A stretch of 64,000 bases of DNA from an uncultured Treponema sp. (GCA_946615905.1 CAMOIE010000002.1:62001-126000), one strand, 5' to 3'. Counted from the first letter of the stretch, positions 15,820-23,391 are shown. The notes: generated by a model not told the origin, from the sequence alone. Numbers and translations: made by a program.

Positions 15820-16458
15820 TTATCTTCCTTTCCGTTTTAACATGAAATGAAGGGCACCGCAAGCTCCAGCAATAATCAGCGCGTACTCCAAGAAAAAAAT
15901 CGGAACTGGCGGAACTTCAACATAACGGTCGTAGAAAATCATCGCTGACCACAAGCGGCTCTTTATAAAGAAGAAAACGCCAAGCGCGAAAATCAAAATT
16001 TCGCAGAAAAAACAAATCCATTTTCCCAAGCCGACCGAGAACCGTCTTTCGATTTTGTTAAAAAGTCCGTTCGTGTGAAGTCCCAAGTGAAATGCCATAA
16101 TCACAAACATCCAGCTTGCCGCCGCCTTGTGAATCGGAAGCCATTCAAATTTAAACGGCAGAAAAGAAAACGCCATACCAGAAATCTGCACGGAAGAAAA
16201 AATCAGGACGAGCAGTGAAAGGACTAACGCGGTGTCAATCGCAATCATTGCGACTCTGCGCGGTGGATATTTTCCCCTAAAAAGCGATTTATAGTAGGCG
16301 ATGTTCAGAATGTTGTGGGCGATAAAAAGCGCGAACAATACTGTTCCCAAAACAGCGTGGAGAAAAATGTTCCGTCCTTCCCGCTGGCTCATCTCGAAGA
16401 TGAAGAGAATGAGCATTAGTGAGTCGATGAGGGTGCGGGTGAGTTTGTTTTTGGTCAT
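15820..16458 (-). CDS. DUF4405-type membrane protein
   Basis: 212 residues with about 5-6 hydrophobic helices and paired His residues (LFIAHNILNIAYY; LPIHKAAASWMFVIMAFHLG) as in cytochrome b-like DUF4405 proteins, where such His may bind haem. The gene lies between a flavodoxin (3 nt upstream) and the VOC gene (2 nt downstream), so all three are one operon. A role in membrane electron transfer with the flavodoxin is a reasonable inference. The last helix is followed by a basic tail (LKRKGR). Confidence 0.75.
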   Translation of the reverse strand: MTKNKLTRTLIDSLMLILFIFEMSQREGRNIFLHAVLGTVLFALFIAHNILNIAYYKSLFRGKYPPRRVAMIAIDTALVLSLLVLIFSSVQISGMAFSFLPFKFEWLPIHKAAASWMFVIMAFHLGLHTNGLFNKIERRFSVGLGKWICFFCEILIFALGVFFFIKSRLWSAMIFYDRYVEVPPVPIFFLEYALIIAGACGALHFMLKRKGR

Positions 16459-16461
16459 GGG

Positions 16462-17034
16462 CTACATCTCTTTTTTTGCCCAATCAGCAATCGTCTTTTC
16501 AGAATCGCTTGAGCGGAATCGCCTGCCGTTCGACACTTTTGCGCCAGGAGCGTATTTTTTAATTCCGGGGATTGCTCCGCCGATTCCGCTTCCGCCAGAT
16601 GTGCAGAATGGAACGATTTTCTTTCCCGAAAGGTTTGCGTCTTTCAAGAACGTGCGGATTATGTGCGGCTCTTTGTACCACCAGATGGGGAAGCCCACGA
16701 AAATCGTGTCGTATTTTGAAAAGTCGGGCAGCTGACCTGCGATTGCAGGAAGAGAGTTTTCGTCCGCGCACTCGATTGAAGTGCGGGATTTTTTGTCGTT
16801 CCAGTCAAGGTCTGTGGCGGTGTACTTTTGCTCGGGGACGATTTCGTAGAGGTCTATCGCGCCGTCACCCTGAGCCTGTCGAAGGGCCGAAGCTAACTTT
16901 TTCGCCACGCCCTCGGTCGTTCCTGTCGCCGAAAAATACGCAACCAGCACTTTCTTTTCTCCGGTTGAGTTTTGCGCGGTCGCAACACCAGTCGCGAACA
17001 CAGCCGCTAAAATCAATGTGATGAATTTTTTCAT
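16462..17034 (-). CDS. Secreted flavodoxin-like protein with in-frame repeat
   Basis: 190 residues. The first about 20 (MKKFITLILAAVFATGVATA) are a signal peptide, unusual for a flavodoxin but seen in host-associated bacteria. The FMN phosphate loop is YFSATGTTEGVAKKL (about 32-46) and later flavodoxin motifs are FVGFPIWWY and PFCTSGGSGIGG. Between them, ALRQAQGDGAID contains LRQAQG, the translation of the interspersed repeat CCCTGAGCCTGTCGAAGGG (16868-16886), so the repeat has been inserted in frame. First gene of the operon with DUF4405 and VOC. Two TGACA-N3-TGTCA operators lie just upstream. Confidence 0.88.
   Translation of the reverse strand: MKKFITLILAAVFATGVATAQNSTGEKKVLVAYFSATGTTEGVAKKLASALRQAQGDGAIDLYEIVPEQKYTATDLDWNDKKSRTSIECADENSLPAIAGQLPDFSKYDTIFVGFPIWWYKEPHIIRTFLKDANLSGKKIVPFCTSGGSGIGGAIPGIKKYAPGAKVSNGRRFRSSDSEKTIADWAKKEM
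16868..16886. repeat. CCCTGAGCCTGTCGAAGGG repeat inside the flavodoxin gene
   Basis: The inverted repeat CCCT...AGGG around GAGCCTGTCGA matches copies at 4632, 17189, 30700 and 47030. In the coding frame it reads LRQAQG. Confidence 0.8.
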
Positions 17035-17059
17035 TTTCGTTTCCTCAAAAAGATTTTAC

Positions 17060-17109
17060 TGACATAGTGTCAATATAAAGTATTATTACAGACATCTGAC
17101 ATTTTGTCA
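17060..17109 (-). promoter_or_regulatory. Two operator-like palindromes before the flavodoxin operon
   Basis: TGACA-tag-TGTCA (17060-17072) and TGACA-ttt-TGTCA (17097-17109), 37 nt apart. The same paired layout is found before the flavin reductase at 32326-32374 (36 nt apart), so one repressor may control both. Confidence 0.65.
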
Positions 17110-17188
17110 ATTAAATCGGTACACAAAAGGTTTTTGCAGAAGTAGTTATAAAATGACGTGTTACTGAAAGTATGATTTTGGAAAAATT

Positions 17189-17249
17189 CGGTGATTGAGC
17201 CTGTCGAAATCACCAGTTTTGCGGTATTTTCGATAAACTCAACCACCGC
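17189..17249. repeat. Paired GAGCCTGTCGAA-family repeats
   Basis: CGGTGATTGAGCCTGTCGAAATCACC (a palindrome with GGTGATT/AATCACC arms) followed by GCGGTATTTTCGATAAACTCAACCACCGC. This is the same pair of units in the same order as at 4632-4713. It lies between divergent genes. Confidence 0.75.
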
Positions 17250-17345
17250 AAAATCCTTGTCATCAGACTTTTGATAACACACCATAAAATGAACATCGGT
17301 TCTTGAATGAGGGCTGCCGGTTTTTGGGAAAATATAATTCTTATA

Positions 17346-17384
17346 TTGACAATCATCTATGTAAGGCGTATATTACATATAGAT
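17346..17384 (+). promoter_or_regulatory. Promoter and probable ArsR operator
   Basis: TTGACA (17346-17351), 17 nt, TATATT (17369-17374). An imperfect inverted repeat ATCTATGTAA...TTACATATAGAT covers the spacer and -10 box, the usual place for an ArsR-type autorepressor site. Confidence 0.8.
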
Positions 17385-17405
17385 ATTTATCAATACGAGG
17401 TGCTT

Positions 17406-17711
17406 ATGGAATCAGAGCAAGTTTCTTCTATATGTAAGGCTCTCGGCGACGAAAACCGACTCAAAATCGTCTCGCTTTTGACGCATGGTGAGTTGTGCGC
17501 CTGTAAGATTTTGGAACAGTTCGAAATCACGCAGCCCACGCTTTCACATCACATGAAGATTTTGGAATCTTGCAGTTTGGTTTCGTCTCGAAAGGACGGC
17601 AAGTGGACATATTATTCGCTTGACTGCAAGACACTCGGGGAGTTCCGTGATTTTATCGGGGGATTGAATTGTGGGAGCACAAACGGTGAATGTGACTGTT
17701 TGCAGAACTAA
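17406..17711 (+). CDS. arsR: ArsR-family metalloregulator
   Basis: ATG at 17406 after ACGAGGTG; the tracked start 33 codons earlier lies within the promoter. 101 residues with a winged helix: ICKALGDENRLKIVSLLTHG, then ELCACKILEQFEITQPTLSHH with the CxC metal/metalloid motif (CAC) in the sensor helix, as in arsenite-sensing ArsR proteins, and a Cys-rich tail CGSTNGECDCLQN. First gene of an operon with a thioredoxin-like protein, an acetyltransferase and ArsP; it should repress the operon until arsenicals bind. Confidence 0.92.
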   Translation: MESEQVSSICKALGDENRLKIVSLLTHGELCACKILEQFEITQPTLSHHMKILESCSLVSSRKDGKWTYYSLDCKTLGEFRDFIGGLNCGSTNGECDCLQN

Positions 17712-17729
17712 TTATAACGGAGGAAAACC

Positions 17730-18023
17730 ATGGGATGCTGTTGTTCAAATGCAGATGCAAAAACTGTTGGAGCTGCAGAAAAATACAAGACACAGAAAGG
17801 ATTTTTGATTTTGGGCGGAGGCTGCAAAAACTGCCACGCACTTATGCAAAACACAATTGACGCCCTTGCAGAAATGAACCGTGAGGAAAATGTTGAATTG
17901 GTGACGGATTTCTCTGTGATTGCGACTTTTGGCATTATGTCCACACCGGCTTTGGTTCACGACGGAAAAGTTGTAAGCTATGGCAAGGTGCTGACTAAAG
18001 AGCAGATTAAGAAATTTATTTGA
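17730..18023 (+). CDS. Thioredoxin-like small redox protein of the arsP operon
   Basis: 97 residues; GGAGG before ATG. A Cys-rich N-terminus MGCCCSNAD precedes a thioredoxin-like fold with active site GGGCKNCHAL (CxxC), a short helix, then the cis-Pro region MSTPALVHDGKVV. It resembles the redox-active disulfide proteins (MTH895/TM0996 type) often encoded beside DUF318/ArsP permeases. Proposed role: reduce or carry thiol-bound arsenicals to the permease. It follows arsR by 18 nt. Confidence 0.85.
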   Translation: MGCCCSNADAKTVGAAEKYKTQKGFLILGGGCKNCHALMQNTIDALAEMNREENVELVTDFSVIATFGIMSTPALVHDGKVVSYGKVLTKEQIKKFI

Positions 18024-18037
18024 GATAAGGAAAACAA

Positions 18038-18676
18038 ATGCAAGATAAAAAGCTTCCCAATCCTAACGAAATCCATCCAATCCCAGACTACGCCAAGGAA
18101 ATCTACATAAAGCCGACGATTAAAAATCCAAACATCATCGTTGGTGATTTTTCCTACATTGCAGATTCCGATTTTGAAAGCCACGTGACGAACTTTTATA
18201 CGTGGAGCCGCGACAAGCTGATTATCGGAAAATTCTGCCAGATTGCGCGTGGTGTTGAGTTTGTAATGAATGACGCGAACCATCAGATGAATTGCGTGAC
18301 GACTTTCCCATTCTACACGCTTGAAGGCTGGAACATGGAGAAGCCCGCCGAATCTGATATGCATTTCAAGGGAAACACTGAGATTGGAAACGACGTTTGG
18401 ATTGGGCAGAACGCGGTGATTCTTCCCGGTGTGAAAATCGGAGACGGCGCGATTGTCGGTGCGAACAGCGTCGTCGGAAGTGATGTTGCGCCGTACACGG
18501 TTGTCGTTGGAAATCCCGCACGGACAATTCGTAAACGTTTTGACGATGAGCTGATTGGCTTGCTCTTAAAGTTCAAATGGTGGGATAAGCCGATTGAAGA
18601 AATCAACAATTTGATTTCGATTTTGACAAGCGGTGATTTGGAAAAAGTACGTGTGGAATTGAAAGCGAGGGAATAA
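18038..18676 (+). CDS. Vat/CatB-type hexapeptide acetyltransferase
   Basis: 212 residues, 14 nt after the redox gene. Left-handed beta-helix repeats are visible ([40 protein letters not shown]) and the end [20 protein letters not shown] is characteristic of the xenobiotic acetyltransferase group. The active-site region [10 protein letters not shown], with its His, is present. Members acetylate streptogramins or chloramphenicol, but many are of unknown substrate; here the arsenic operon makes a detoxification role possible. Do not read it as a proven resistance gene. Confidence 0.85.
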   Translation: MQDKKLPNPNEIHPIPDYAKEIYIKPTIKNPNIIVGDFSYIADSDFESHVTNFYTWSRDKLIIGKFCQIARGVEFVMNDANHQMNCVTTFPFYTLEGWNMEKPAESDMHFKGNTEIGNDVWIGQNAVILPGVKIGDGAIVGANSVVGSDVAPYTVVVGNPARTIRKRFDDELIGLLLKFKWWDKPIEEINNLISILTSGDLEKVRVELKARE

Positions 18677-18680
18677 AATT

Positions 18681-19682
18681 ATGATTTGGAACTTTATTCA
18701 GAATCAAATACTCGGAATGCACTGGTTGAACTCCTTGATTGGCTCTTTGCTCTCGGCGGGCGGACTCGACACGACCAGCAGAATCGGTGGCAGCGTTCAG
18801 TTCTTTCTATACGACACAATCAAAATCACGATTCTGCTTTGCGTGCTGATTTTTGTAATCTCTTACATTCAGTCATACTTTCCGCCGGAGAGGAGCAAGA
18901 AGATTCTCGGTCGCTTCCACGGAATCGGGGCGAACTGCATTGCGGCTTTGCTCGGAACGGTTACGCCGTTTTGCTCGTGCTCGTCGATTCCGCTTTTCAT
19001 CGGCTTTACCAGTGCGGGGCTTCCGGTCGGCGTTACATTCAGTTTTTTGATTTCGTCTCCGATGGTTGATTTGGGTTCGCTCGTTCTATTGATGAGCATT
19101 TTCGGCGCCAAGGTCGCTGTCATTTACGTTGTGGCTGGCCTTGTTATCGCGGTTCTTGGCGGCACTTTGATTGAAAAGCTCGGAATGGAAAAATATGTCG
19201 AGGACTTTATTAAGAACGCGTCCGCCGTGGATATAGATTCTCCGTCTCTCACACAAAGGGAACGGCTGATTTATGCCCGCGAGCAGACCTGGCAGACATT
19301 CAAAAAAGTCTTTCCTTATATTTTGATTGGCGTTGGAATCGGCGCGGTCATCCACAACTGGATTCCTCAAGCCTGGGTTGAAACAATCCTCGGAAGCAAA
19401 AATCCGTTCAGCGTGATTCTTGCGACGGTGGTCGGCGTTCCCATGTATGCGGACATTTTCGGCACAATTCCGATTGCAGAAAGCCTCTTGGCAAAAGGTG
19501 CGATGATTGGAACGGTGTTGAGTTTTATGATGGCGGTAACGACTTTGAGCCTGCCTTCGATGATTATGCTTCGTAAGGCGGTAAAGGCAAAACTGCTCGG
19601 TGTCTTTATTGCAATTTGTACTGTGGGAATTATTTTGGTGGGGTATTTGTTTAATATGATTGCGCCGTGGGTAGTGGGGTAG
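18681..19682 (+). CDS. arsP: ArsP-type organoarsenical permease (DUF318)
   Basis: 333 residues with about 8-10 hydrophobic helices in two halves. The signature GTVTPFCSCSSIPLFIGFTS has the conserved Cys pair, and FSFLISSPMVD follows, both typical of the DUF318 permeases that export trivalent methylarsenicals. The second half repeats the pattern (VVGVPMYADIFGTIPIAESL). It follows the acetyltransferase by 4 nt and ends the operon. Substrate assignment rests on family and the ArsR gene at the operon head. Confidence 0.9.
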   Translation: MIWNFIQNQILGMHWLNSLIGSLLSAGGLDTTSRIGGSVQFFLYDTIKITILLCVLIFVISYIQSYFPPERSKKILGRFHGIGANCIAALLGTVTPFCSCSSIPLFIGFTSAGLPVGVTFSFLISSPMVDLGSLVLLMSIFGAKVAVIYVVAGLVIAVLGGTLIEKLGMEKYVEDFIKNASAVDIDSPSLTQRERLIYAREQTWQTFKKVFPYILIGVGIGAVIHNWIPQAWVETILGSKNPFSVILATVVGVPMYADIFGTIPIAESLLAKGAMIGTVLSFMMAVTTLSLPSMIMLRKAVKAKLLGVFIAICTVGIILVGYLFNMIAPWVVG

Positions 19683-19689
19683 GAAATGC

Positions 19690-19808
19690 GCAAGGGATTG
19701 GAGCTGCACCGAAGGTGGCCACCGCAGGAAGCGTAGCGGACGAGGAGGCTGGAGCGACAGCGGAACAGCGGAAAGCCCGGTGGCCGCTTGCGGCCATGCG
19801 CCCAAAAA
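19690..19808 (+). repeat. Interspersed repeat (type B) after arsP
   Basis: GCGCAAGGGATTGGAGC, GGTGGCCACC, AGCGGACGAGGAGGCTGG, GCGGAAAGCCCGGTGGCCGC and ATGCGCCCAAAAATAT. Ends match the inverted copy at 30681-30808 closely. It starts 8 nt after the arsP stop codon. Confidence 0.8.
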
Positions 19809-19897
19809 TATAAAAAAATCAAAAATAATCAAAATTTTTTCGTATTCAATTGCAGAAAATGCATTATCACCGCCTATATTATATATAAGGAGATGAT

Positions 19898-20330
19898 ATG
19901 AAAATTGAAGCAAAAAAAATGCGAGAATCAGATTGAGTTGAAGATTCCATAAGATGAAGGAATGATAGCAAAAGTTCGGGGTATAAAGGGGAGACGGTGG
20001 AATGCGGCAAAAGAATTTCGCTGGCAGTGGCTCTTTCCACAAAAAATGCGTTGGCACGATGAAAAAACTGGCGCTGAGGGAAGATTCCACATGGACGAAA
20101 GTCTTATGCAAAGAGCAGTCTACAATGCAGTTAGCGCAAGTGTAATAAACAAGCGCGGGAGCTGCCACACGTTCCGCCATTCCTTTGCGCCCCACCTCTT
20201 GGAAAATGGATATGATATAAGGACCGTTCAAGAACTTTTGGGGCACGCTGATGTGAGCACAACGATGATTTATACCCATGTTCTAAACAAAGGAGCCGGG
20301 GCTGTGAAAAGTCCAATTGACTGGATGTGA
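19898..20330 (+). pseudogene. intI: Integron integrase (intI) pseudogene
   Basis: A start ATG with TAAGGAG is followed by a frameshift in an A8 run, then ENQIELKIP, a stop (TAA in place of a probable Tyr codon), and [17 protein letters not shown], an integron-integrase-like N-terminus. The frame then jumps to [10 protein letters not shown] and the C-terminal catalytic part: HTFRHSF (HxxR), [11 protein letters not shown] (His) and [11 protein letters not shown] (Tyr nucleophile). The SAM-like domain and first catalytic Arg are deleted. So there are three separate lesions. The gene runs toward the cassettes, the orientation known for Treponema denticola, opposite to classical integrons. Confidence 0.88.
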
Positions 20331-20368
20331 GGAGGTTGAAGACTCCTAACTGACAGACAAGAATACTG

Positions 20369-20394
20369 TGTCTTATAAGGAGCAGTATAAGACA
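20369..20394 (+). terminator. Hairpin downstream of intI
   Basis: TGTCTTATA-aggagcag-TATAAGACA is a perfect 9-bp inverted repeat 39 nt after the intI stop. No T-run follows, so it is a weak terminator or a regulatory structure near the attI region. Confidence 0.4.
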
Positions 20395-20476
20395 ATACGG
20401 CTTTTGTGCTATTTTGTTGTTATAAAGGGATTTAGCTCTGTTTATCATGCGGATTTATGCTGACAAAGATTTTAAT

Positions 20477-20514
20477 TTTAATAATTTTACAAGGAATGGT
20501 ATAATAGGAGTTAT
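20477..20514 (+). promoter_or_regulatory. Probable cassette promoter and attI junction
   Basis: TTTAAT (20477-20482), 17 nt, TATAAT (20500-20505), then GTTATTG at 20510, the core triplet where cassettes would join. After it comes CCGCCTATGCGGCGACAC, also present right after the attC core at 21824. The match of both junctions supports a cassette boundary here. Confidence 0.6.
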
Positions 20515-20547
20515 TGTGACACCGCCTATGCGGCGACACTTTGAAAT

Positions 20548-21012
20548 ATGAATGGAAAAATAGAAATAAAGACAACTACAAAAGAAGATATTGAAACATT
20601 AATGAATATCCGCCTTGAAATGCTAAGAATTGTAAACTGCATGAAGGATGGTGAAAACTTTTCAGAAGAACTAATTCAATCAGCAAGAAAATATTTTTTG
20701 AACGGAGAGCAAACAACCGTTTTAGCCTTAGATAATGAGAAAGCAATTGGCTGTGCTTCAATTTCATACATTACAATTATGCCGACTTTTGACCATCCAA
20801 ATGGAAAACGTGCACATCTGATGAATGTCTATACAAATAAAGCATACCGCAAGCGAGGAATCGCTACGAAAATGATTCAAATTCTAATCGACGAAGCAAA
20901 AAAGAAGGGGTGTACAGAAATCACCCTTGATGCAACAGATATGGGGAGACCTCTTTATAAAAAAGTTGGGTTTTCAGAAAACCGCGAGGGGATGAATCTC
21001 CAATTAAGATAA
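20548..21012 (+). CDS. GNAT-family acetyltransferase in an integron cassette
   Basis: 154 residues with the GNAT fold: IGCASISYITIMP (beta 4), then the acetyl-CoA loop NKAYRKRGIATKMIQILIDE (RxxGIA), and LDATDMGRPLYKKVGFSENR at the end. Substrate is unknown; the family acetylates antibiotics, amino acids or proteins. It starts about 35 nt inside the first cassette after the attI-like junction, has no clear Shine-Dalgarno (common in cassettes) and is AT-rich compared with the flanking chromosome, supporting acquisition. Transcription likely comes from the TATAAT at 20500. Confidence 0.88.
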   Translation: MNGKIEIKTTTKEDIETLMNIRLEMLRIVNCMKDGENFSEELIQSARKYFLNGEQTTVLALDNEKAIGCASISYITIMPTFDHPNGKRAHLMNVYTNKAYRKRGIATKMIQILIDEAKKKGCTEITLDATDMGRPLYKKVGFSENREGMNLQLR

Positions 21013-21015
21013 CTA

Positions 21016-21044
21016 TTGACAATACTTCTGTTTTGCGTTAGTAT
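21016..21044 (+). promoter_or_regulatory. higBA promoter giving a leaderless transcript
   Basis: TTGACA (21016-21021), 17 nt, TAGTAT (21039-21044), then only 6 nt to the higB ATG, so the mRNA should begin at or next to the start codon. Confidence 0.8.
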
Positions 21045-21050
21045 ATAATT

Positions 21051-21329
21051 ATGATAAAGTCATTCCAAGACGAAGAAACAAAAAAGGTTTTTGACGGCTA
21101 CCGTTCACTGAAAATTGACCAGTCAATTCTGAATGTTGCCCGCCGAAAATTGCGAATGATAAATGCTGCAAAAGTCGTGGAAGATTTACGTGTGCCGCCG
21201 GGAAACCGGCTTGAAAAATTGCTGGGAGATTTGGAAAGTTCTTTCAGCATTAGAATCAATGACCAGTGGAGAATTATTTTTGACTGGAAGGACGGTGCAG
21301 AAAATGTCAGAATCGCAGACTATCACTAA
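21051..21329 (+). CDS. higB: HigB-type toxin (RelE superfamily)
   Basis: 92 residues of the HigB/RelE mRNA interferase fold: RMINAAKVVEDLRVPPGNRLEKL, FSIRINDQWRIIF (the conserved R-x-N-x-QWRI strand) and a C-terminal DYH. The start codon is 6 nt after the -10 box, with no Shine-Dalgarno. The antitoxin gene overlaps its 3' end by 26 nt, giving the toxin-first order typical of higBA. Toxin-antitoxin modules are common integron cassettes and help keep the array. The full-length gene and intact catalytic region suggest it works. Confidence 0.92.
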   Translation: MIKSFQDEETKKVFDGYRSLKIDQSILNVARRKLRMINAAKVVEDLRVPPGNRLEKLLGDLESSFSIRINDQWRIIFDWKDGAENVRIADYH

Positions 21330-21627
21330 CGACAGATTGCCAAATATTCATCCTGGAGAAATTTTAAAAGAAGAATTTCTTGACCCGATGAATATTTCAG
21401 CGTACAGGCTCGCAAAAGAAACGAACATTCCACAGACAAGAATTTCAGAAATAATTCATGGGAAAAGAAGTGTTACAGCGGACACTGCAATCCGCTTTTC
21501 AAGATTCTTTGGAACAAGCCCGGAATTTTGGCTTAATCTGCAAAACTCATATGATTTGGAAGAAGAAGAATTTAATCACGAAAAAGAATTTGAAATGATT
21601 CAGCAGTATGCATTTGTTTATGCATAG
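21304..21627 (+). CDS. higA: HigA-type antitoxin (XRE family)
   Basis: 107 residues from ATG at 21304. HigA pattern: IHPGEILKEEFLDPMNISAY, then a helix-turn-helix RLAKETNIPQTRISEIIHGK, and SRFFGTSPEFWLNLQNSYDL. The tracked longer frame covers higB out of phase and is rejected. It should bind the toxin and the promoter at 21016. It overlaps higB, so translation is coupled. It is followed by the attC site, making GNAT plus higBA one three-gene cassette or two cassettes that lost an attC between. Confidence 0.93.
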   Translation: MSESQTITNDRLPNIHPGEILKEEFLDPMNISAYRLAKETNIPQTRISEIIHGKRSVTADTAIRFSRFFGTSPEFWLNLQNSYDLEEEEFNHEKEFEMIQQYAFVYA

Positions 21628-21697
21628 TGCGCGAGAGCGCACAGGAAAATAATTACCTTGAACGCAAACGGCACGCAGGTGACGTATGCGTAAACAC

Positions 21698-21830
21698 ATA
21701 TAACTCAGTTTTCGTGCGGACATTTTGCTTTGTCACGTTTTTTGCTAGTCGTTTCGCTCCTCCACGCAAAAACCGCACCAATTTTGCCTGAGGGCAAAAC
21801 CGCAAAACGCAGCACAAAACAACGTTATAT
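21698..21830 (+). other. Integron attC site
   Basis: ATATAAC (21698-21704) and its exact complement GTTATAT (21824-21830) are the outer core boxes. Inside, AGTTTTCGTGCG pairs with CGCAGCACAAAACA near the 3' end, followed by a long variable central region, as in integron attC hairpins (about 133 bp). The next cassette begins at TTATATGG. Confidence 0.82.
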
Positions 21831-21876
21831 GGATGTCGCCTATGCGGCGACACGAAAAAAAATGAGGAAGAAGTAA

Positions 21877-22740
21877 ATGAAAAAGTTCATTATTTTTATA
21901 TTAATATTACTTAGCACATTAAGCACATATGCACGAGACTTTCAAAAAGAATTTGTTGATTCTTTCAAGAAATCAGATTATGAAACAGTAAAAAGCATTC
22001 TTACAGATTGGGAAAAAGAAGATTCTAAAAATCCGGAAATGATGATTGCCTGGTTTAATTATTATTTGAACAGAAGCGCAGTAGAACATCCAACCATGGG
22101 AAAAATGAAAGACGGCCGTTACGGAATGTATTCGTGGATGGAATACAGTCAAGATGATGTTAAAACCGGGATTTCATATCTTGACAAAGCATTAAAATCC
22201 TATCCGAATAGACTTGATATTCACTTAGGAAAAGCCTCTTCTTTAATTAAATCTGAAAATTATAAACAAGCCGTTGATTCAATTATAAATACAATAAAAA
22301 TTTCAAAAAAGAATAAAAACAAATGGTTTTGGACAAACAATCAATTCATGGGTGAAGACGGTAAAAATGTTTTACTTTCAAGTTTACAAGATTATTGTCA
22401 ACAGATTTTTTATGATTTCGACACAACTAAAGATTCATATAAACTTTTGGTTGAAACAATAAATAAAGAGTATCCTAATGAAATAGTATTTTTAAACTAT
22501 GAAAGCCTATATTATTCACGCACCGGTGATAATAAAAAAGCCATTGAAATCCTAAAAAAAGCTTATGAACTGGATAAAACCGATTACATTATCATTGGAA
22601 ATATTGCTTATGATTATGAACTTATGGAAAATTATCAAGAAGCAAAACAATGGTATGAAATGCTTTTAGAAATAGATAATCCAGAAGCAAAAGAATACGG
22701 ACAGCGTGGTCTTGATATAATTAAAGATAAATTAAAATAA
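21877..22740 (+). CDS. Secreted TPR-like protein in the second cassette
   Basis: 287 residues; GAGGAAG before ATG. Signal peptide MKKFIIFILILLSTLSTYA, then helical repeats; the C-terminal half has clear tetratricopeptide units (TGDNKKAIEILKKAYELDKT; NYQEAKQWYEMLLEIDNPEA). It is strongly AT-rich and Lys/Asn-rich, unlike the chromosomal genes on either side, which fits horizontal transfer by the cassette. Function unknown; TPR proteins usually mediate binding. The cassette has one gene and lies between a complete attC and a partial attC. Confidence 0.8.
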   Translation: MKKFIIFILILLSTLSTYARDFQKEFVDSFKKSDYETVKSILTDWEKEDSKNPEMMIAWFNYYLNRSAVEHPTMGKMKDGRYGMYSWMEYSQDDVKTGISYLDKALKSYPNRLDIHLGKASSLIKSENYKQAVDSIINTIKISKKNKNKWFWTNNQFMGEDGKNVLLSSLQDYCQQIFYDFDTTKDSYKLLVETINKEYPNEIVFLNYESLYYSRTGDNKKAIEILKKAYELDKTDYIIIGNIAYDYELMENYQEAKQWYEMLLEIDNPEAKEYGQRGLDIIKDKLK

Positions 22741-22743
22741 CTC

Positions 22744-22788
22744 ATATAACTCAGTTTTCGTGCGGACACGCCCCGCCGTGAGCGGCGG
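22744..22788 (+). other. Partial attC site
   Basis: ATATAACTCAGTTTTCGTGC and the next bases GGACA are identical to the first 25 nt of the attC at 21698. A hairpin CCGCCgtgaGCGG... and TGCGCAC follow, but no GTTATAT box is found within about 100 nt, so the site seems truncated and probably marks the decayed end of the array. Confidence 0.7.
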
Positions 22789-22875
22789 CCGGCTATGCGC
22801 ACCTGCTCTTGACGGAGAAGAAACTTCAGAAAGTTTAAACAACCTGTAAACAATTAAAAAATACAGGGGTATTTC

Positions 22876-23115
22876 ATGGTAATAGGATTTATCATCTTTT
22901 GTATAATAATTTGTTTGATAGTATCAGCGGTAACAAGAAAAGATGCTAGCAAATCTGGAGGCACAAACATAAACAGTGTTCCAAAGAAAACAGCAATTTC
23001 TATAGTCGGGGGAATTAATCATTTTTCCGCAGAAAATTTTGGTCAAAAAAAACTTAAATTTTGGCTACAGAAAGCATTGATATACACTCCTTATCATGGT
23101 ATAATTTGTCCATAA
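22876..23115 (+). CDS. Small membrane protein of unknown function, possibly truncated
   Basis: 79 codons: one hydrophobic N-terminal segment (VIGFIIFCIIICLIVSAV) and a polar tail with no known family. An AGGGG run precedes the ATG by 7 nt. The last 10 codons run into the promoter and operator of the next toxin-antitoxin pair, suggesting the 3' end was replaced. It could be a cassette relic; expression is uncertain. Confidence 0.35.
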   Translation: MVIGFIIFCIIICLIVSAVTRKDASKSGGTNINSVPKKTAISIVGGINHFSAENFGQKKLKFWLQKALIYTPYHGIICP

Positions 23116-23123
23116 TAAGGAGT
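23077..23123 (+). promoter_or_regulatory. Toxin-antitoxin promoter and operator
   Basis: TTGATA (23077-23082), 17 nt, TATAAT (23100-23105). A palindrome with 14-bp arms, ACTCCTTATcATGG (23086-23099) and CCATaATAAGGAGT (23110-23123), surrounds the -10 box, the expected site for autorepression. The right arm includes AAGGAG, the Shine-Dalgarno of the antitoxin. Confidence 0.88.
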
Positions 23124-23130
23124 TGTTTTT

Positions 23131-23391
23131 ATGCCTTGTATAGTGCCGATAAAGGACTTGAAAAATACAAATCAAATCTCAGAATTGTGTCATGAAAGAC
23201 GGGAACCTATTTTCATTACCAAAAATGGCTATGGAGATATGGTTTTAATGAGCATGGAAACCTACGAAAGAAATAATTATATGCGAGACATCTATGCAAA
23301 ACTTGATGCCGCCGAAGATGATTTGAAAAACAACCGCTTTACTGATTCCGACTCTTTTATGGCCAAATTAGACGAAAAGTATGGCGTATAA
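23131..23391 (+). CDS. Phd/YefM-type antitoxin
   Basis: 86 residues after TAAGGAG. The N-terminus MPCIVPIKDLKNTNQISELC and PIFITKNGYGDMVLMSMETYER match the Phd/YefM DNA-binding half. The C-terminal half (DIYAKLDAAEDDLKNNRFTD) is the flexible toxin-binding region. It should neutralise the RelE-like toxin whose gene overlaps its end by 11 nt and repress the promoter through the palindrome at 23086-23123. It comes after the partial attC and may be an ancient cassette. Confidence 0.9.
   Translation: MPCIVPIKDLKNTNQISELCHERREPIFITKNGYGDMVLMSMETYERNNYMRDIYAKLDAAEDDLKNNRFTDSDSFMAKLDEKYGV

Noticed and set aside
18038-18676. Calling the acetyltransferase a streptogramin resistance gene
   Set aside because: Hexapeptide acetyltransferases share these motifs regardless of substrate, and the operon context is arsenic-related.
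19086-20279. 397-residue minus-strand frame
   Set aside because: Antisense to arsP, a repeat and the intI remnant; no domain pattern.
20369-20394. Inverted repeat as an attC site
   Set aside because: The arms are perfect and continuous with an 8-nt loop, without RYYYAAC/GTTRRRY core boxes; more like a simple hairpin.
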